From a virus: a stretch of 22,346 bases of DNA. The DNA is taken from positions 1 through 22,346 of IMG/VR virus record IMGVR_UViG_3300048091_000036. One strand, given 5' to 3'. Under the pieces are notes generated by a model, which saw nothing but the letters and a program-made list of their open reading frames with translations, did not search any database and was not told where the DNA came from. The first letter of the stretch is position 1. Each line of letters starts with the position of its first letter. Of this stretch, positions 12,901-21,284 are shown in pieces. Both the position numbers and the translations under genes were made by a program.

Positions 12901-13866
12901 ATGGCTAACGCCACTCCCTCCCGCGTCGGTCAGGCACTCGGTGCTGGCGACGCACGCGCCCTCTTCCTGAAGGTTTTCTCGGGTGAGGTTCTCACGACCT
13001 TCAACACGAAGGTTCTGATGAAGGACAAGACCCGCGTCCGCAACCTGACTTCGGGTAAGTCGGCTCAGTTCCCGGCAATCGGTAAGACCTCGGCGACGTA
13101 CCACGTCCCCGGCACCGAGATCACCGGCAAGACCATCTTGCAGGATGAGAAGGTCATCACCATCGACGACCTGCTCATTTCGGACAGCTTTATTGCCCGT
13201 ATCGACGAGGCCATGAGCCAATTCGAAGTCCGCTCGGAATACTCCAAGCAGATGGGCGATGCGCTCGCGCAGACCTACGACCGCAACCTGTTCTCGCTCG
13301 CCGTCAAGGCCGCGCGTGACACCGTCGCCGGTGGCCTCGGTAAGGGCGCTGTCGGCCAGGGCGATGCCACGTCCGTCAAGATCGGCCTCACGCCGACCGT
13401 GCAGGCCATCATCGACGCTGCGTTCGCTCAGGCTGCGCGCTTCGACAAGCTGAACCTGCCCGAAGAGAACCGCTACCTCTTCGTGGACCCGGACACCTAC
13501 TACTCACTGGTCAACAGCGATAAGCTGCTGAACATGTGGTACAACCCCGGCAACAACGGTTCGTACTCGGACGGCAAGGTCAAGACCGTGGCTGGCTTCG
13601 CCATCACGAAGACCAACAACCTCCGCGTCGATCACACGGCCTCGACCGCGTACCCAGACTACAACAGCAAGTACGCTATCGACGCGCACGACACTGTTGG
13701 CCTGTTCTACCAGCCGACCGCGCTGGGCACGGTGAAGCTGCTCGATCTCGCTTCCGAGATGGAATACGACATCCGCCGTCAGGGCACCTTGATGGTGTCG
13801 AAGATGGCTGTCGGCCACGGCGTTCTGCGCCCAGAAGGCATCGCGGAGATCCGCGCAGCGGTCTAA
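12901..13866 (+). CDS. Major capsid protein (T7 gp10-like)
   Basis: A 321-residue HK97-fold coat protein of the T7 type (T7 gp10A has 345). Recognisable blocks are the N-terminal ALFLKVFSGEVLTTFNTKVLM, TSGKSAQFPAIGKTSATYHV, ITIDDLLISDSFIARIDEAMSQFEVRSEYS, and ENRYLFVDPDTYYSLVNSDKLLN. It builds the icosahedral shell around the scaffold and portal. CTAAGGACTACAATTACT precedes the ATG. The gene is insulated by a hairpin-bearing gap upstream and by a strong intrinsic terminator downstream, suggesting its own high expression level. There is no sign of a gp10B-type frameshift extension. Confidence 0.96.
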   Translation: MANATPSRVGQALGAGDARALFLKVFSGEVLTTFNTKVLMKDKTRVRNLTSGKSAQFPAIGKTSATYHVPGTEITGKTILQDEKVITIDDLLISDSFIARIDEAMSQFEVRSEYSKQMGDALAQTYDRNLFSLAVKAARDTVAGGLGKGAVGQGDATSVKIGLTPTVQAIIDAAFAQAARFDKLNLPEENRYLFVDPDTYYSLVNSDKLLNMWYNPGNNGSYSDGKVKTVAGFAITKTNNLRVDHTASTAYPDYNSKYAIDAHDTVGLFYQPTALGTVKLLDLASEMEYDIRRQGTLMVSKMAVGHGVLRPEGIAEIRAAV

Positions 13867-13885
13867 CCGTTACGCAACCGTAACC
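13867..13885 (+). promoter_or_regulatory. Intergenic inverted repeat CCGTTACGCAACCGTAACC, copy 3
   Basis: Begins right after the capsid stop. GTTACG (13869-13874) and CGTAAC (13879-13884) are perfect 6-bp arms around CAAC. The core differs from the copy after the polymerase at 7441 by one base and resembles 3765. It sits nine bases before the intrinsic terminator at 13894, an odd place for a promoter, which slightly favours an RNA-level role such as processing. Confidence 0.35.
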
Positions 13886-13893
13886 ACTACCAG

Positions 13894-13928
13894 CAGGGAG
13901 GGCAGCAATGCTCTCCCTGTTTTCGTTT
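13894..13928 (+). terminator. Strong intrinsic terminator after the capsid gene
   Basis: An 11-bp stem CAGGGAGGGCA / TGCTCTCCCTG (13894-13904 with 13909-13919; one G-T pair) closes a GCAA tetraloop and is followed by TTTTCGTTT. All elements of a Rho-independent terminator are present. It is located between capsid and tail tubular A genes, exactly where T7 has T-phi. The ribosome-binding site of the next gene (CAGGAG) follows after a few bases, so read-through would supply the tail genes at a reduced level. Confidence 0.9.
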
Positions 13929-13943
13929 CATCAGGAGTTTTTA

Positions 13944-14549
13944 ATGCCTCTCACTACCGCTCCAATGTCGCAGTTGGATGCCGTGAACATCTGCCTGTCT
14001 GCCATGGGGGAGCCTGTTATCAACTCCCTAGACGACGCCGCTATGGACGCCCAGATGGCCGTCGATATCGTCGCAGAGACCACGAACAGTGTGCAGTCAG
14101 TCGGCTGGCACTGGAATACAGAAACCCACACGATCAAGCCTGACATCGGCGGCTTCATCATCCTCCCTCCGAACACGATCAGCGTTGACACCATCGACGA
14201 GGATCGCGGCACCGACGTTATCCAACGCGGCTTGCGCCTGTTCGACAAGGGCACCTCGAATTTCGTCTTCACCAAACCTCTCAAGCTCCGACTGATCGTC
14301 ATCCTCGACTTCGACGATCTGCCATTCGCAGCTCGACAGTTCATCGCGATCCGCGCCGCTCGCACCTTCCAGCAGCGCCTGCTCGGCTCTGAAGCCCTCT
14401 ACAAGTATGACGCGGCTGACGAGAACAATGCGTGGGGCGTCCTCATGCAGAAGGAAGCTGAGACCATGAACGCGAACGTGCTTCGCGACAACTGGTCTGC
14501 CGGGTCCATCGTGCAACGCACCTTCTTCTCTCGAGGGACGTTCCGCTAA
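13944..14549 (+). CDS. Tail tubular protein A (T7 gp11-like)
   Basis: A 201-residue protein, close to the 196 of T7 gp11. I use the ATG after TCAGGAG rather than an upstream in-frame ATG inside the terminator. Characteristic segments are QLDAVNICLSAMGEPVINSL near the N-terminus, the Trp-rich VGWHWNTETHTIKPD, and LPFAARQFIAIRAARTFQQR. It forms the gatekeeper ring that joins the portal to the nozzle. The TAA overlaps the ATG of tail tubular B (TAATG). Confidence 0.94.
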   Translation: MPLTTAPMSQLDAVNICLSAMGEPVINSLDDAAMDAQMAVDIVAETTNSVQSVGWHWNTETHTIKPDIGGFIILPPNTISVDTIDEDRGTDVIQRGLRLFDKGTSNFVFTKPLKLRLIVILDFDDLPFAARQFIAIRAARTFQQRLLGSEALYKYDAADENNAWGVLMQKEAETMNANVLRDNWSAGSIVQRTFFSRGTFR

Positions 14550-16924
14550 TGCCTCTCGTATCCTCCCCGATCCCCAACCTGATCGGCGGCGTCTCTCAAC
14601 AGCCCGCAGCTATGCGGCTCCCGAACATGTGCGACACTGCTATCAACTGCTGGCCCTCTGTGGTCAGCGGTTTGCAGAAGCGCCCACCTACCCGACACAT
14701 GGCCGACCTCGGCATCACCATGCCAGCCGGTTGCGCCGGTCACATCGTGGACCGCGACGAGACCTACCGCTACGTCATCGCTGTCACCAACGGCGACGTG
14801 AAGGTCATCGACCTCGTCACGGGCCTCAAGCAGACCGTCTACCTCCCCGCTGGCGCGGCCTACCTCAACACGTTTGGTAAGCTGCCGGTCGATACGTTCC
14901 GCTTCGTCACGCTGGGCGACTACACGTTCATCGTGAACCGCCACGTCACCGTCGCAGCCGCCCCGGTAGGCGAGCCTGCCATCCCCGGCCAGTATCGCGT
15001 CGATCCGACCTATCAGGCGACCTACTACATCCAGCAGGCCGCGTACAACACCTACTACTCGCTCTACGTCAACGGCGCCCTGCGAGCCAGTTACCTGACG
15101 CCAACCGGCACCAGCGGCTCTGACCCTTGCCCAGACACCAGCACCATCGCGGGTATCCTGCGCGGCCAGCTCGCCGCAGCCGGGTTCTCCACGCTGCTGG
15201 ATGGCTCCGCGATCACCATCACCAACTTCGACCCTAGCTGGACCCTCCAAGTTCAGGGCGGCGGCGGTGACAAGATGATCCGTGGTTACATCAGAGACGT
15301 GCAGAGCTTCTCCGACCTGATGCCTGTCATGTTCGACGGGCGCATCTTCAATGTCGCAGCCGACATGGAGACCGCCAACGATGACTACTACGTCGTCTAC
15401 AAGCAGGGCATCTGGCAAGAGACAGTCGGGTGGGGCGCTGGCGAACGGCTCGTTCCCACCACCATGCCACATGTTCTGATCCGTAACGGAGATGGCACTT
15501 GGACGTTCCAGCCCCACACATGGGGTTCGCGACAGGTCGGCAACGCTAGCAGCAGCAAGACCCCGTCCTTCGTCGGCTACACGATCAACGACGCCTTCAC
15601 GTTCACCAACCGCCTCGGCTTCCTGGCTGACGAGAACGTCATCCTGTCCGAAGCAGGCAACTACGAGAACTTCTACCGCACCACCACGGCGCAGCTCCTC
15701 GACAGCGATCCCATCGACATCGCGGTCCTGCATAACAACGTGGACATCCTCTACCACTCGGTGCCTTACAACCGCGACCTCTTGCTCATGTCTGAGAAGG
15801 ATCAGTTCCGACTGACCTACCAGAACTATGTGGGTCAGAAGACGACGCGGGTGGAATACTCGACCAGCTTCAACGTCTCCAAGCGCATCAAGCCCAAGAA
15901 CGTCGGCAACAGCGTCTACTTCGCTGACGACAGGTCTGACTATGTCTTCGCCAAGCTCTTTGAGTTCGCGCCGCAGGACAACGCCACGACCGACGACGCT
16001 GACGAGGTTACGGCTCCTATCCCGGAGCTGATCCCCTGTGACGTGGACTTCATGGCCGCATCCAACCGTTCCAAGGCCGCAGTCATGCATTCCCGCAGTA
16101 GGCCGACCGATCTGTTCCTCTACAAGTTCTTCTGGTCCGACAACAAGAAGGCTCAGAACGCTTGGGGAGTGTGGTCGTTCGCTGATGCCCAGCGCATCCT
16201 GTGGGCCGACTTCAACGGCAACTTCCTCTACATGCTGATCGAGCGTAACGGCTCAACCCATCTGGAGAGGATGCGAACCGACGAAGACGTGTGGGACACC
16301 GATGAGAACCAAGAGGTGATGCTCGACCGCAGGGTCACGATCCCTGCTGGCTCCATCGCTTACGATAGCGTGACCGATACCTCAACGCTGACGCTCCCCT
16401 ATGGGGCTGCGGTTGCGCCTGAGGTGATCCTGAAGAACATCTCTGAAGAGATCACTGGCTTACGGCCTGAGGTCACTGTGGTGGACGGCTCTCACATCAA
16501 GGTGGACGGCGACGTTCGCGGTTACGATGTGACCGCTGGCATCCCCTACGAGATGTACTACGAGTTCTCCACGATCTACATGCGTCAGCGCATCTCTGGC
16601 ACCGGCTCCTACCAGATCATTCAGGATGGCCGACTTCAGATCCGCTACATGACCGTCGAGTATCACGACACGTCCTACTTCAGGGTGACAGTGACACTAC
16701 CGGGCCGCATGCCTTTCATCACCAACTTCTCCGGTCAGATCCTCGGCTCCGACAACGAGCTAGGTCGCCAGCCGGTCGCTACGGGCAAGATCCGTATCCC
16801 GGTGATGAGCGAGAACCTGAAGGCACGCATCTCACTGTCCAACGACACGCCCTTCCCTTGCGCATTCGGCGCAGCGGAGTGGCAAGCCATCTACTCCCCG
16901 AAATCAGCAACGAGAATTGCGTGA
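14549..16924 (+). CDS. Tail tubular protein B / nozzle (T7 gp12-like)
   Basis: A 791-residue protein, nearly the same length as T7 gp12 (794). The start SSPIPNLIGGVSQQPAAMRL followed by PNMC is the family signature, followed by beta-rich propeller-like repeats (AGHIVDRDETYRYVIAVTNG, DTFRFVTLGDYTFIVNR) and the conserved FTNRLGFLADENVILSEAGN section. It forms the tail nozzle closing the DNA channel. Coupled upstream by TAATG and downstream by GTGA. A 514-codon open frame on the opposite strand lies within it and is a shadow. Confidence 0.96.
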   Translation: MPLVSSPIPNLIGGVSQQPAAMRLPNMCDTAINCWPSVVSGLQKRPPTRHMADLGITMPAGCAGHIVDRDETYRYVIAVTNGDVKVIDLVTGLKQTVYLPAGAAYLNTFGKLPVDTFRFVTLGDYTFIVNRHVTVAAAPVGEPAIPGQYRVDPTYQATYYIQQAAYNTYYSLYVNGALRASYLTPTGTSGSDPCPDTSTIAGILRGQLAAAGFSTLLDGSAITITNFDPSWTLQVQGGGGDKMIRGYIRDVQSFSDLMPVMFDGRIFNVAADMETANDDYYVVYKQGIWQETVGWGAGERLVPTTMPHVLIRNGDGTWTFQPHTWGSRQVGNASSSKTPSFVGYTINDAFTFTNRLGFLADENVILSEAGNYENFYRTTTAQLLDSDPIDIAVLHNNVDILYHSVPYNRDLLLMSEKDQFRLTYQNYVGQKTTRVEYSTSFNVSKRIKPKNVGNSVYFADDRSDYVFAKLFEFAPQDNATTDDADEVTAPIPELIPCDVDFMAASNRSKAAVMHSRSRPTDLFLYKFFWSDNKKAQNAWGVWSFADAQRILWADFNGNFLYMLIERNGSTHLERMRTDEDVWDTDENQEVMLDRRVTIPAGSIAYDSVTDTSTLTLPYGAAVAPEVILKNISEEITGLRPEVTVVDGSHIKVDGDVRGYDVTAGIPYEMYYEFSTIYMRQRISGTGSYQIIQDGRLQIRYMTVEYHDTSYFRVTVTLPGRMPFITNFSGQILGSDNELGRQPVATGKIRIPVMSENLKARISLSNDTPFPCAFGAAEWQAIYSPKSATRIA

Positions 16925-17385
16925 ACCTAATCCGTCCACTCTCTATGGACGACATTGAACACGTTGCTACCAACATGCGTAAAGAGGATATCGAAGAGTG
17001 CGAGGCCGGTGGCCTTTCACCCTTCGGTGCCCTCGCCATGAGCATCGAGAACTCAATCGTCGCCAAAGTTCTGGTAGCGCCCGACACCGGCAAGGCTGGT
17101 GCGATCCTCGGCGTCTGCCACGGTTTCAGCCCTTCTTGGGGAGCCATCTGGCTACTCGGAACCGATGACATCAAACGTCACCGCTTGACCTTCTGTCGCC
17201 AGTCCCGGCGAACACTGCCCCTGCTCTACGAAGAGAGTGGCAAGGAGGTCTTCTACAACTACACCTACGTCGGCAACGATGTCCACCATTCGTGGCTTCG
17301 CTGGCTTGGGTTCACATTCATTCGCAAAGTCCCCCTACCACCCCACGGACAGCACTTCTATGAGTTCGTGAAGATCAAAGGATAA
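16921..17385 (+). CDS. Internal core protein A / gp13-like (DUF2833 type)
   Basis: A 154-residue protein (T7 gp13 has 138) with a GTG start overlapping the gp12-like stop (GTGA); the frame extends upstream, but only inside that gene. The sequence IRPLSMDDIEHVATNMRKED, the Trp-containing WGAIWLLGTDDI and the C-terminal WLRWLGFTFIRKVPLPPHG followed by YEFVKI follow the gp13/DUF2833 pattern, which has the look of a GNAT acyltransferase fold. In T7, gp13 is needed for infectious particles. Enzymatic activity is not established. Position between gp12-like and gp14-like genes supports the call. Confidence 0.85.
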   Translation: MNLIRPLSMDDIEHVATNMRKEDIEECEAGGLSPFGALAMSIENSIVAKVLVAPDTGKAGAILGVCHGFSPSWGAIWLLGTDDIKRHRLTFCRQSRRTLPLLYEESGKEVFYNYTYVGNDVHHSWLRWLGFTFIRKVPLPPHGQHFYEFVKIKG

Positions 17386-17394
17386 CTACATCAT

Positions 17395-17961
17395 ATGTGC
17401 ATGATGATGGCGGGAATGGCGCTCGGCATCGTCGGTGCCATCGGCCAGTACGCCGCCCAAAAGAAGGCGACCGACGACTACAACAAGCAAGCTGCTATCG
17501 CCCATCGTGACGCCATGATCGCCGGTACGAACAAGTACCGCGACAACGACAGCAAGTACATCTACGACGCGAAGTCGCTCAACCAGCAGGGCTACAAGGC
17601 CGCGCTGAACGGGCGCGAAGAGATGGCCAAGGGCCTCGCTTCGTCGGGCGGCATGGGCATCGATCCCGGCTCCAACACCCTCGACAACCTCATGTCCTCG
17701 TCCCGGCAGATCGCCGCTCAGAACGAGGCGAACGTGCAGACGAAGCGCGATGAGGGCTTCGACAGTCGCAACAACAACGCAGCATCAATCACGTCCGAAA
17801 TTCAAGGCCGCATCAACGCAGTCCCCTTCAAAGCCCAGCCCTCACCGCTCGGCATGATCCTCGGCATCGCTAACTCAGCGGTCGGCGGCATGGGAGGCGG
17901 CGGCGGAATGTCGGGCTTCTTCGGCTCCACCTCGCCGGGTATCGGCACCAGCTTCGGATAA
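17395..17961 (+). CDS. Internal virion protein B (T7 gp14-like)
   Basis: A 188-residue protein (T7 gp14 has 196). It has a hydrophobic N-terminus (MAGMALGIVGAIGQYAAQKK), a helical middle with Asn/Gln/Ala heptads, and a Gly-rich, hydrophobic C-terminus (GMILGIANSAVGGMGGGGGM). Four Met codons lie within the first five residues (MCMMM), so the exact start is open; I give the first ATG. By position and pattern it is the ejection protein that inserts into the outer membrane to start the trans-envelope channel. AAAGGATAA is the likely ribosome-binding site. Confidence 0.85.
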   Translation: MCMMMAGMALGIVGAIGQYAAQKKATDDYNKQAAIAHRDAMIAGTNKYRDNDSKYIYDAKSLNQQGYKAALNGREEMAKGLASSGGMGIDPGSNTLDNLMSSSRQIAAQNEANVQTKRDEGFDSRNNNAASITSEIQGRINAVPFKAQPSPLGMILGIANSAVGGMGGGGGMSGFFGSTSPGIGTSFG

Positions 17962-17964
17962 TCC

Positions 17965-20900
17965 ATGGCCATTGAAATGAACGACCCCTACGGCGGGGGC
18001 CAACCTGACGTATCGTTAGGCCGGTCCACCCTGCCCGTGCGGGAGACCTACACTAACCCGGCTGCTGGCGCTCAGGCGCGCTACAGCGAACAGATGTCGA
18101 GCGCCGATCAGATCGTGCGTGCGCTGTCTAGCCTGTCCTCGACCTTCAAAGAACAGGGCGAGAAGCAGCAGGCGCTGGTAGACCAGCAGGCCAAGCTCAA
18201 CATCGACCTGAACAACGGCGCGAACGACCTCGTCAACAACGGTAACACACCGGGCGGTGTCGTCTCCAAGCTCTACCCAGGCGGCGGCTCGCCAGACGGC
18301 ATGTCCTTCAACCCGTCTGTCAGCCCCGGCGCGCAGATGCAGATCAACCACCAGCTCGGTGCGCGTGACGCAGCTCGCTTCATCACCGAAGATCCGGTGA
18401 TCGCACAGATCAACGCCAATGAGGCGCTGAAGCTCGACCCCAAGGCCTATAACGAAGCCCTCCGCACGCGGCTCACGCAGCTCGAGCAGGAGAAGTCCAA
18501 CGCCCGTGGCGGCGGTGCTATGGGTTCGCTGTATCGCGGCGGCATCGCATCGACGTTCCGCTCCTTCGCCGACAAGCAGAGCGCGGAAGCGTTCCAGTCC
18601 TCGGTCAACGAGATAAGGAAGATCAATGACGAGTCCGGTCAGCGTGCCCTCAACGAGGCACAGCCTAAGACTGCCACTCAGCTCGCAGCCGTCAACGCTG
18701 TTAAAGCCCTCGGCGGCGACCCTGCCAAGCTCTACCAGTTCGTTGGCCTCGAGAACCAGCAGTGGGACAACCACGCGGTCTCAAGCAACGGCAGCGTTGG
18801 TCTCACGCAGATCAACGACGCTCGCTACGCCACCATCATCGAACGCCTCAAGCGTGAAGGCCGTGGCGACCTCGCCGCGAAGCTCACCGACCGAACCGAT
18901 CCGGCCCAGAACGCCGCGCTGTGGGCTGTCGAGTATGACTACAACTCAAAGCAGGCAAAGGCCGTCCTCGGTCGAGACCCGTCTACCGCTGAAGTCTACA
19001 TGTACTGGCAACAGCCAGCCAAGGCCGAAGGTATCCTCCGCAATCAGGACGCTCTCGTTCGAGACGCCATAGCTCCCAACGTCATCAAGGCCAACCCGTC
19101 GATCTACGGCGATGGCAACATGACCGTGAAGCAGATGCTCGCCAACGTGAACCAGCGTGCCAACGCCAACAGCGAAGTCCACACTCAGTATCACGATGTC
19201 CGATCCGCTGAGCGCAGGCTCATCACGCAGGACACTTGGTCCGACAGCCTCACGCAGAACGGCTACAAGTGGACCGACTTCAAGAACAGCGGACAGTATG
19301 GTGGCAAGGGTCAGGTTGACTCCCGCACCGTCATGGCGCTCGACCAGCTCTCCACGTTCATGGGCCGCAAGATCGGCGTCACCTCCGCTCACCGCGACGA
19401 CGCCTACAATGCCGATGTGACCGGCACCACGACTAAGAACCACCAGACCGGCGACAGCTTCGATATCGACATCAAGAACCCTGAGGACCAGAAGAAGGCC
19501 GCTCAGTTCCTTGCGTCTATCGGTGCGCGTGGCATCGGTGTCTACAACGGCCACATGCACTTCGACTTCGGCACTGGTCGCCCCAATCAGGCCAAGGATG
19601 TCAACACATGGTCGAAGGGCGGTCTCGATCAGGCCTCGCTCGATGCTGCTGTGGCCTCAGGCCGCGCCAATGCCAGCAACGGCAACTACATGCGAGCCAC
19701 GGGCTTCCAAGGCAAACCCATGGACCCGATGGAGAACCAGATCAGGATGCTCCAGACCCAGTACGGCATCCCGCCGTCGAAGGGCCGGGAGATGGTCATG
19801 AAGTCGTTCAACCAGTCCGCACTCAACATGGCCTACCGTGGTGACGCGGCTGGGGCGCAGGCACTGCTCGCCTCTGGCAAGAACACCTTCGGCGCGATGA
19901 GCGCGGAGGAAGAGCTTGGCATCAACAGGTCGCACCAGTCCGTCAACGAGATCCAGACCGCGCTGCGCAGTCGCAAGACCCAGCAGGATACGTTCGAAGC
20001 TTCAGAAGCCCTCAACGGCCAGATCAAGGCCGCAGAGGAACACGACGAAAAGAACAAGGGTGCTGGTCCGTACCAGCTCGACGAGAGTAAGTTTCCCGCG
20101 ACCGTTCAAGGCCACGAGGCCAAGAAGGCCGCTCGAGCCATCCTCCTCAACATTGGCGGTATCGACGCGGACACCAGCGGCGGAAACCTGATCCAGGCTA
20201 AGTCCGAGATCAGCGGCGACTACAATGCGTTCGCTAAGAAGTACGGCTTCGAAGATGGGAGCAAGGTAACACCGGCCCAGCTCAAGGCTGCGATCTATCA
20301 GCAGTCTCCGCGCCAGTTCACACCGGCCCACATCAACGATCTGCTGACCACTTATGAGGGTCATCGTCAGGCCGCGCCTCAGGCGGTCGGCGAGGCACAG
20401 ACACAGTCCAAGATCTTCAAAGCTGAGATCGAGTCAATGTTCCCAATGAACAGCGGCGCTATCGCAGCGATCACTGAAGCCAACGCTCGGGACAAGCTGA
20501 TCCAAGGCTCCGCTACCGACCCCTACTCGGCAACGCGGGAGATCTCCAAGTACGTCGGCATGACCGACACCTTCTTCCAGCAGAACTACGCTGCCCGTCA
20601 CAAGGCAGAGATGATGGGAAACAACGGCGTACCACTCTCCGGTACGCAGAAGGACACCATCGCTCGCGCTGCGCTCGAAAGCACCCGCATCTACGCGCAG
20701 TCCCTCGCCACGCTTGTCGAAGCCAACAAGGCTGACATGGCCAAGGTCGGTCCTGCCGCGTTCTCGATGCAGAACCCCGCCCAGCAGTTCGACGCAACCG
20801 TCATGGCTGCTGAGAAGGTCCGCCTCGGTGAGGCAGGCTTGGTCGCTGCAAACGTGAAGTATCCCGGCGTCCCTCAGGGATCGTTCGTCATGATCGACAA

Positions 20901-21261
20901 CAGCGGTAAGCCGCAGATGACGCCAGACGGTTCGTATCGCATGATGACCGCAGGCAACGAGCCGTTCTACTTCAAGCCTCAGTACAACGTGGTCCCGCAA
21001 GGCGCACCACAGCCGACTGAAGCCCCGGCAGAACTACAGCCACCCGCTGCTCCTGCGGCACCAGCAGCGCCAGCGCAACCCGCTGACGCCAACTTGGCTG
21101 CTACTCGGCAGTTCTTGCAGTCGCACCCACCTGACGCGCTGCTCCGCTCCTTTGCTCTCTGGTTGAAAGATCAGGGCAAGGGCGTTGCGAACGCGATGGA
21201 TCTGTCTACCTACCTCCCGTCAAAGGAGGCAGCAGACGCCTCGGGAAAACAGGTGAGGTAA
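17965..21261 (+). CDS. Internal virion protein with lytic transglycosylase and M15-type peptidase domains
   Basis: A 1098-residue protein in the gp15 position (T7 gp15 has 747). Residues about 240-360 resemble SLT transglycosylases: YQFVGLENQQWDNHAVSSNG followed by SVGLTQIND, with E263 as candidate catalytic Glu, and VEYDYNSKQAKAVLGRDPS with YMYWQQPAKA later. Residues about 450-540 fit M15 D,D-/L,D-peptidases: VTSAHRDDAYNADV, KNHQTGDSFDIDI (H493, D500) and GHMHFDFG (H530/H532, D534). The rest is helical up to an Ala/Pro linker at about 1020-1045 and a C-terminal helical unit. It probably cuts both glycan and peptide bonds during DNA ejection. In T7 the SLT domain is in gp16 instead. Confidence 0.88.
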   Translation: MAIEMNDPYGGGQPDVSLGRSTLPVRETYTNPAAGAQARYSEQMSSADQIVRALSSLSSTFKEQGEKQQALVDQQAKLNIDLNNGANDLVNNGNTPGGVVSKLYPGGGSPDGMSFNPSVSPGAQMQINHQLGARDAARFITEDPVIAQINANEALKLDPKAYNEALRTRLTQLEQEKSNARGGGAMGSLYRGGIASTFRSFADKQSAEAFQSSVNEIRKINDESGQRALNEAQPKTATQLAAVNAVKALGGDPAKLYQFVGLENQQWDNHAVSSNGSVGLTQINDARYATIIERLKREGRGDLAAKLTDRTDPAQNAALWAVEYDYNSKQAKAVLGRDPSTAEVYMYWQQPAKAEGILRNQDALVRDAIAPNVIKANPSIYGDGNMTVKQMLANVNQRANANSEVHTQYHDVRSAERRLITQDTWSDSLTQNGYKWTDFKNSGQYGGKGQVDSRTVMALDQLSTFMGRKIGVTSAHRDDAYNADVTGTTTKNHQTGDSFDIDIKNPEDQKKAAQFLASIGARGIGVYNGHMHFDFGTGRPNQAKDVNTWSKGGLDQASLDAAVASGRANASNGNYMRATGFQGKPMDPMENQIRMLQTQYGIPPSKGREMVMKSFNQSALNMAYRGDAAGAQALLASGKNTFGAMSAEEELGINRSHQSVNEIQTALRSRKTQQDTFEASEALNGQIKAAEEHDEKNKGAGPYQLDESKFPATVQGHEAKKAARAILLNIGGIDADTSGGNLIQAKSEISGDYNAFAKKYGFEDGSKVTPAQLKAAIYQQSPRQFTPAHINDLLTTYEGHRQAAPQAVGEAQTQSKIFKAEIESMFPMNSGAIAAITEANARDKLIQGSATDPYSATREISKYVGMTDTFFQQNYAARHKAEMMGNNGVPLSGTQKDTIARAALESTRIYAQSLATLVEANKADMAKVGPAAFSMQNPAQQFDATVMAAEKVRLGEAGLVAANVKYPGVPQGSFVMIDNSGKPQMTPDGSYRMMTAGNEPFYFKPQYNVVPQGAPQPTEAPAELQPPAAPAAPAAPAQPADANLAATRQFLQSHPPDALLRSFALWLKDQGKGVANAMDLSTYLPSKEAADASGKQVR

Positions 21262-21284
21262 TTCAGGAGAACCGTCTAACGGAT

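Noticed and set aside
13867-13905. T7-type promoter around CGTAACCACTACCAGCAGGGAG
   Set aside because: It vaguely recalls the T7 promoter end, but the match is loose, it is not repeated elsewhere in that form, and the GGGAG belongs to the terminator stem.
14546-16090. 514-codon open frame on the minus strand
   Set aside because: It lies wholly inside the gp12-like gene, which is clearly real by family features. The frame is the codon-position shadow typical of GC-rich coding DNA (Val/Asp/Arg-rich translation) and no other minus-strand gene is convincing in the window.
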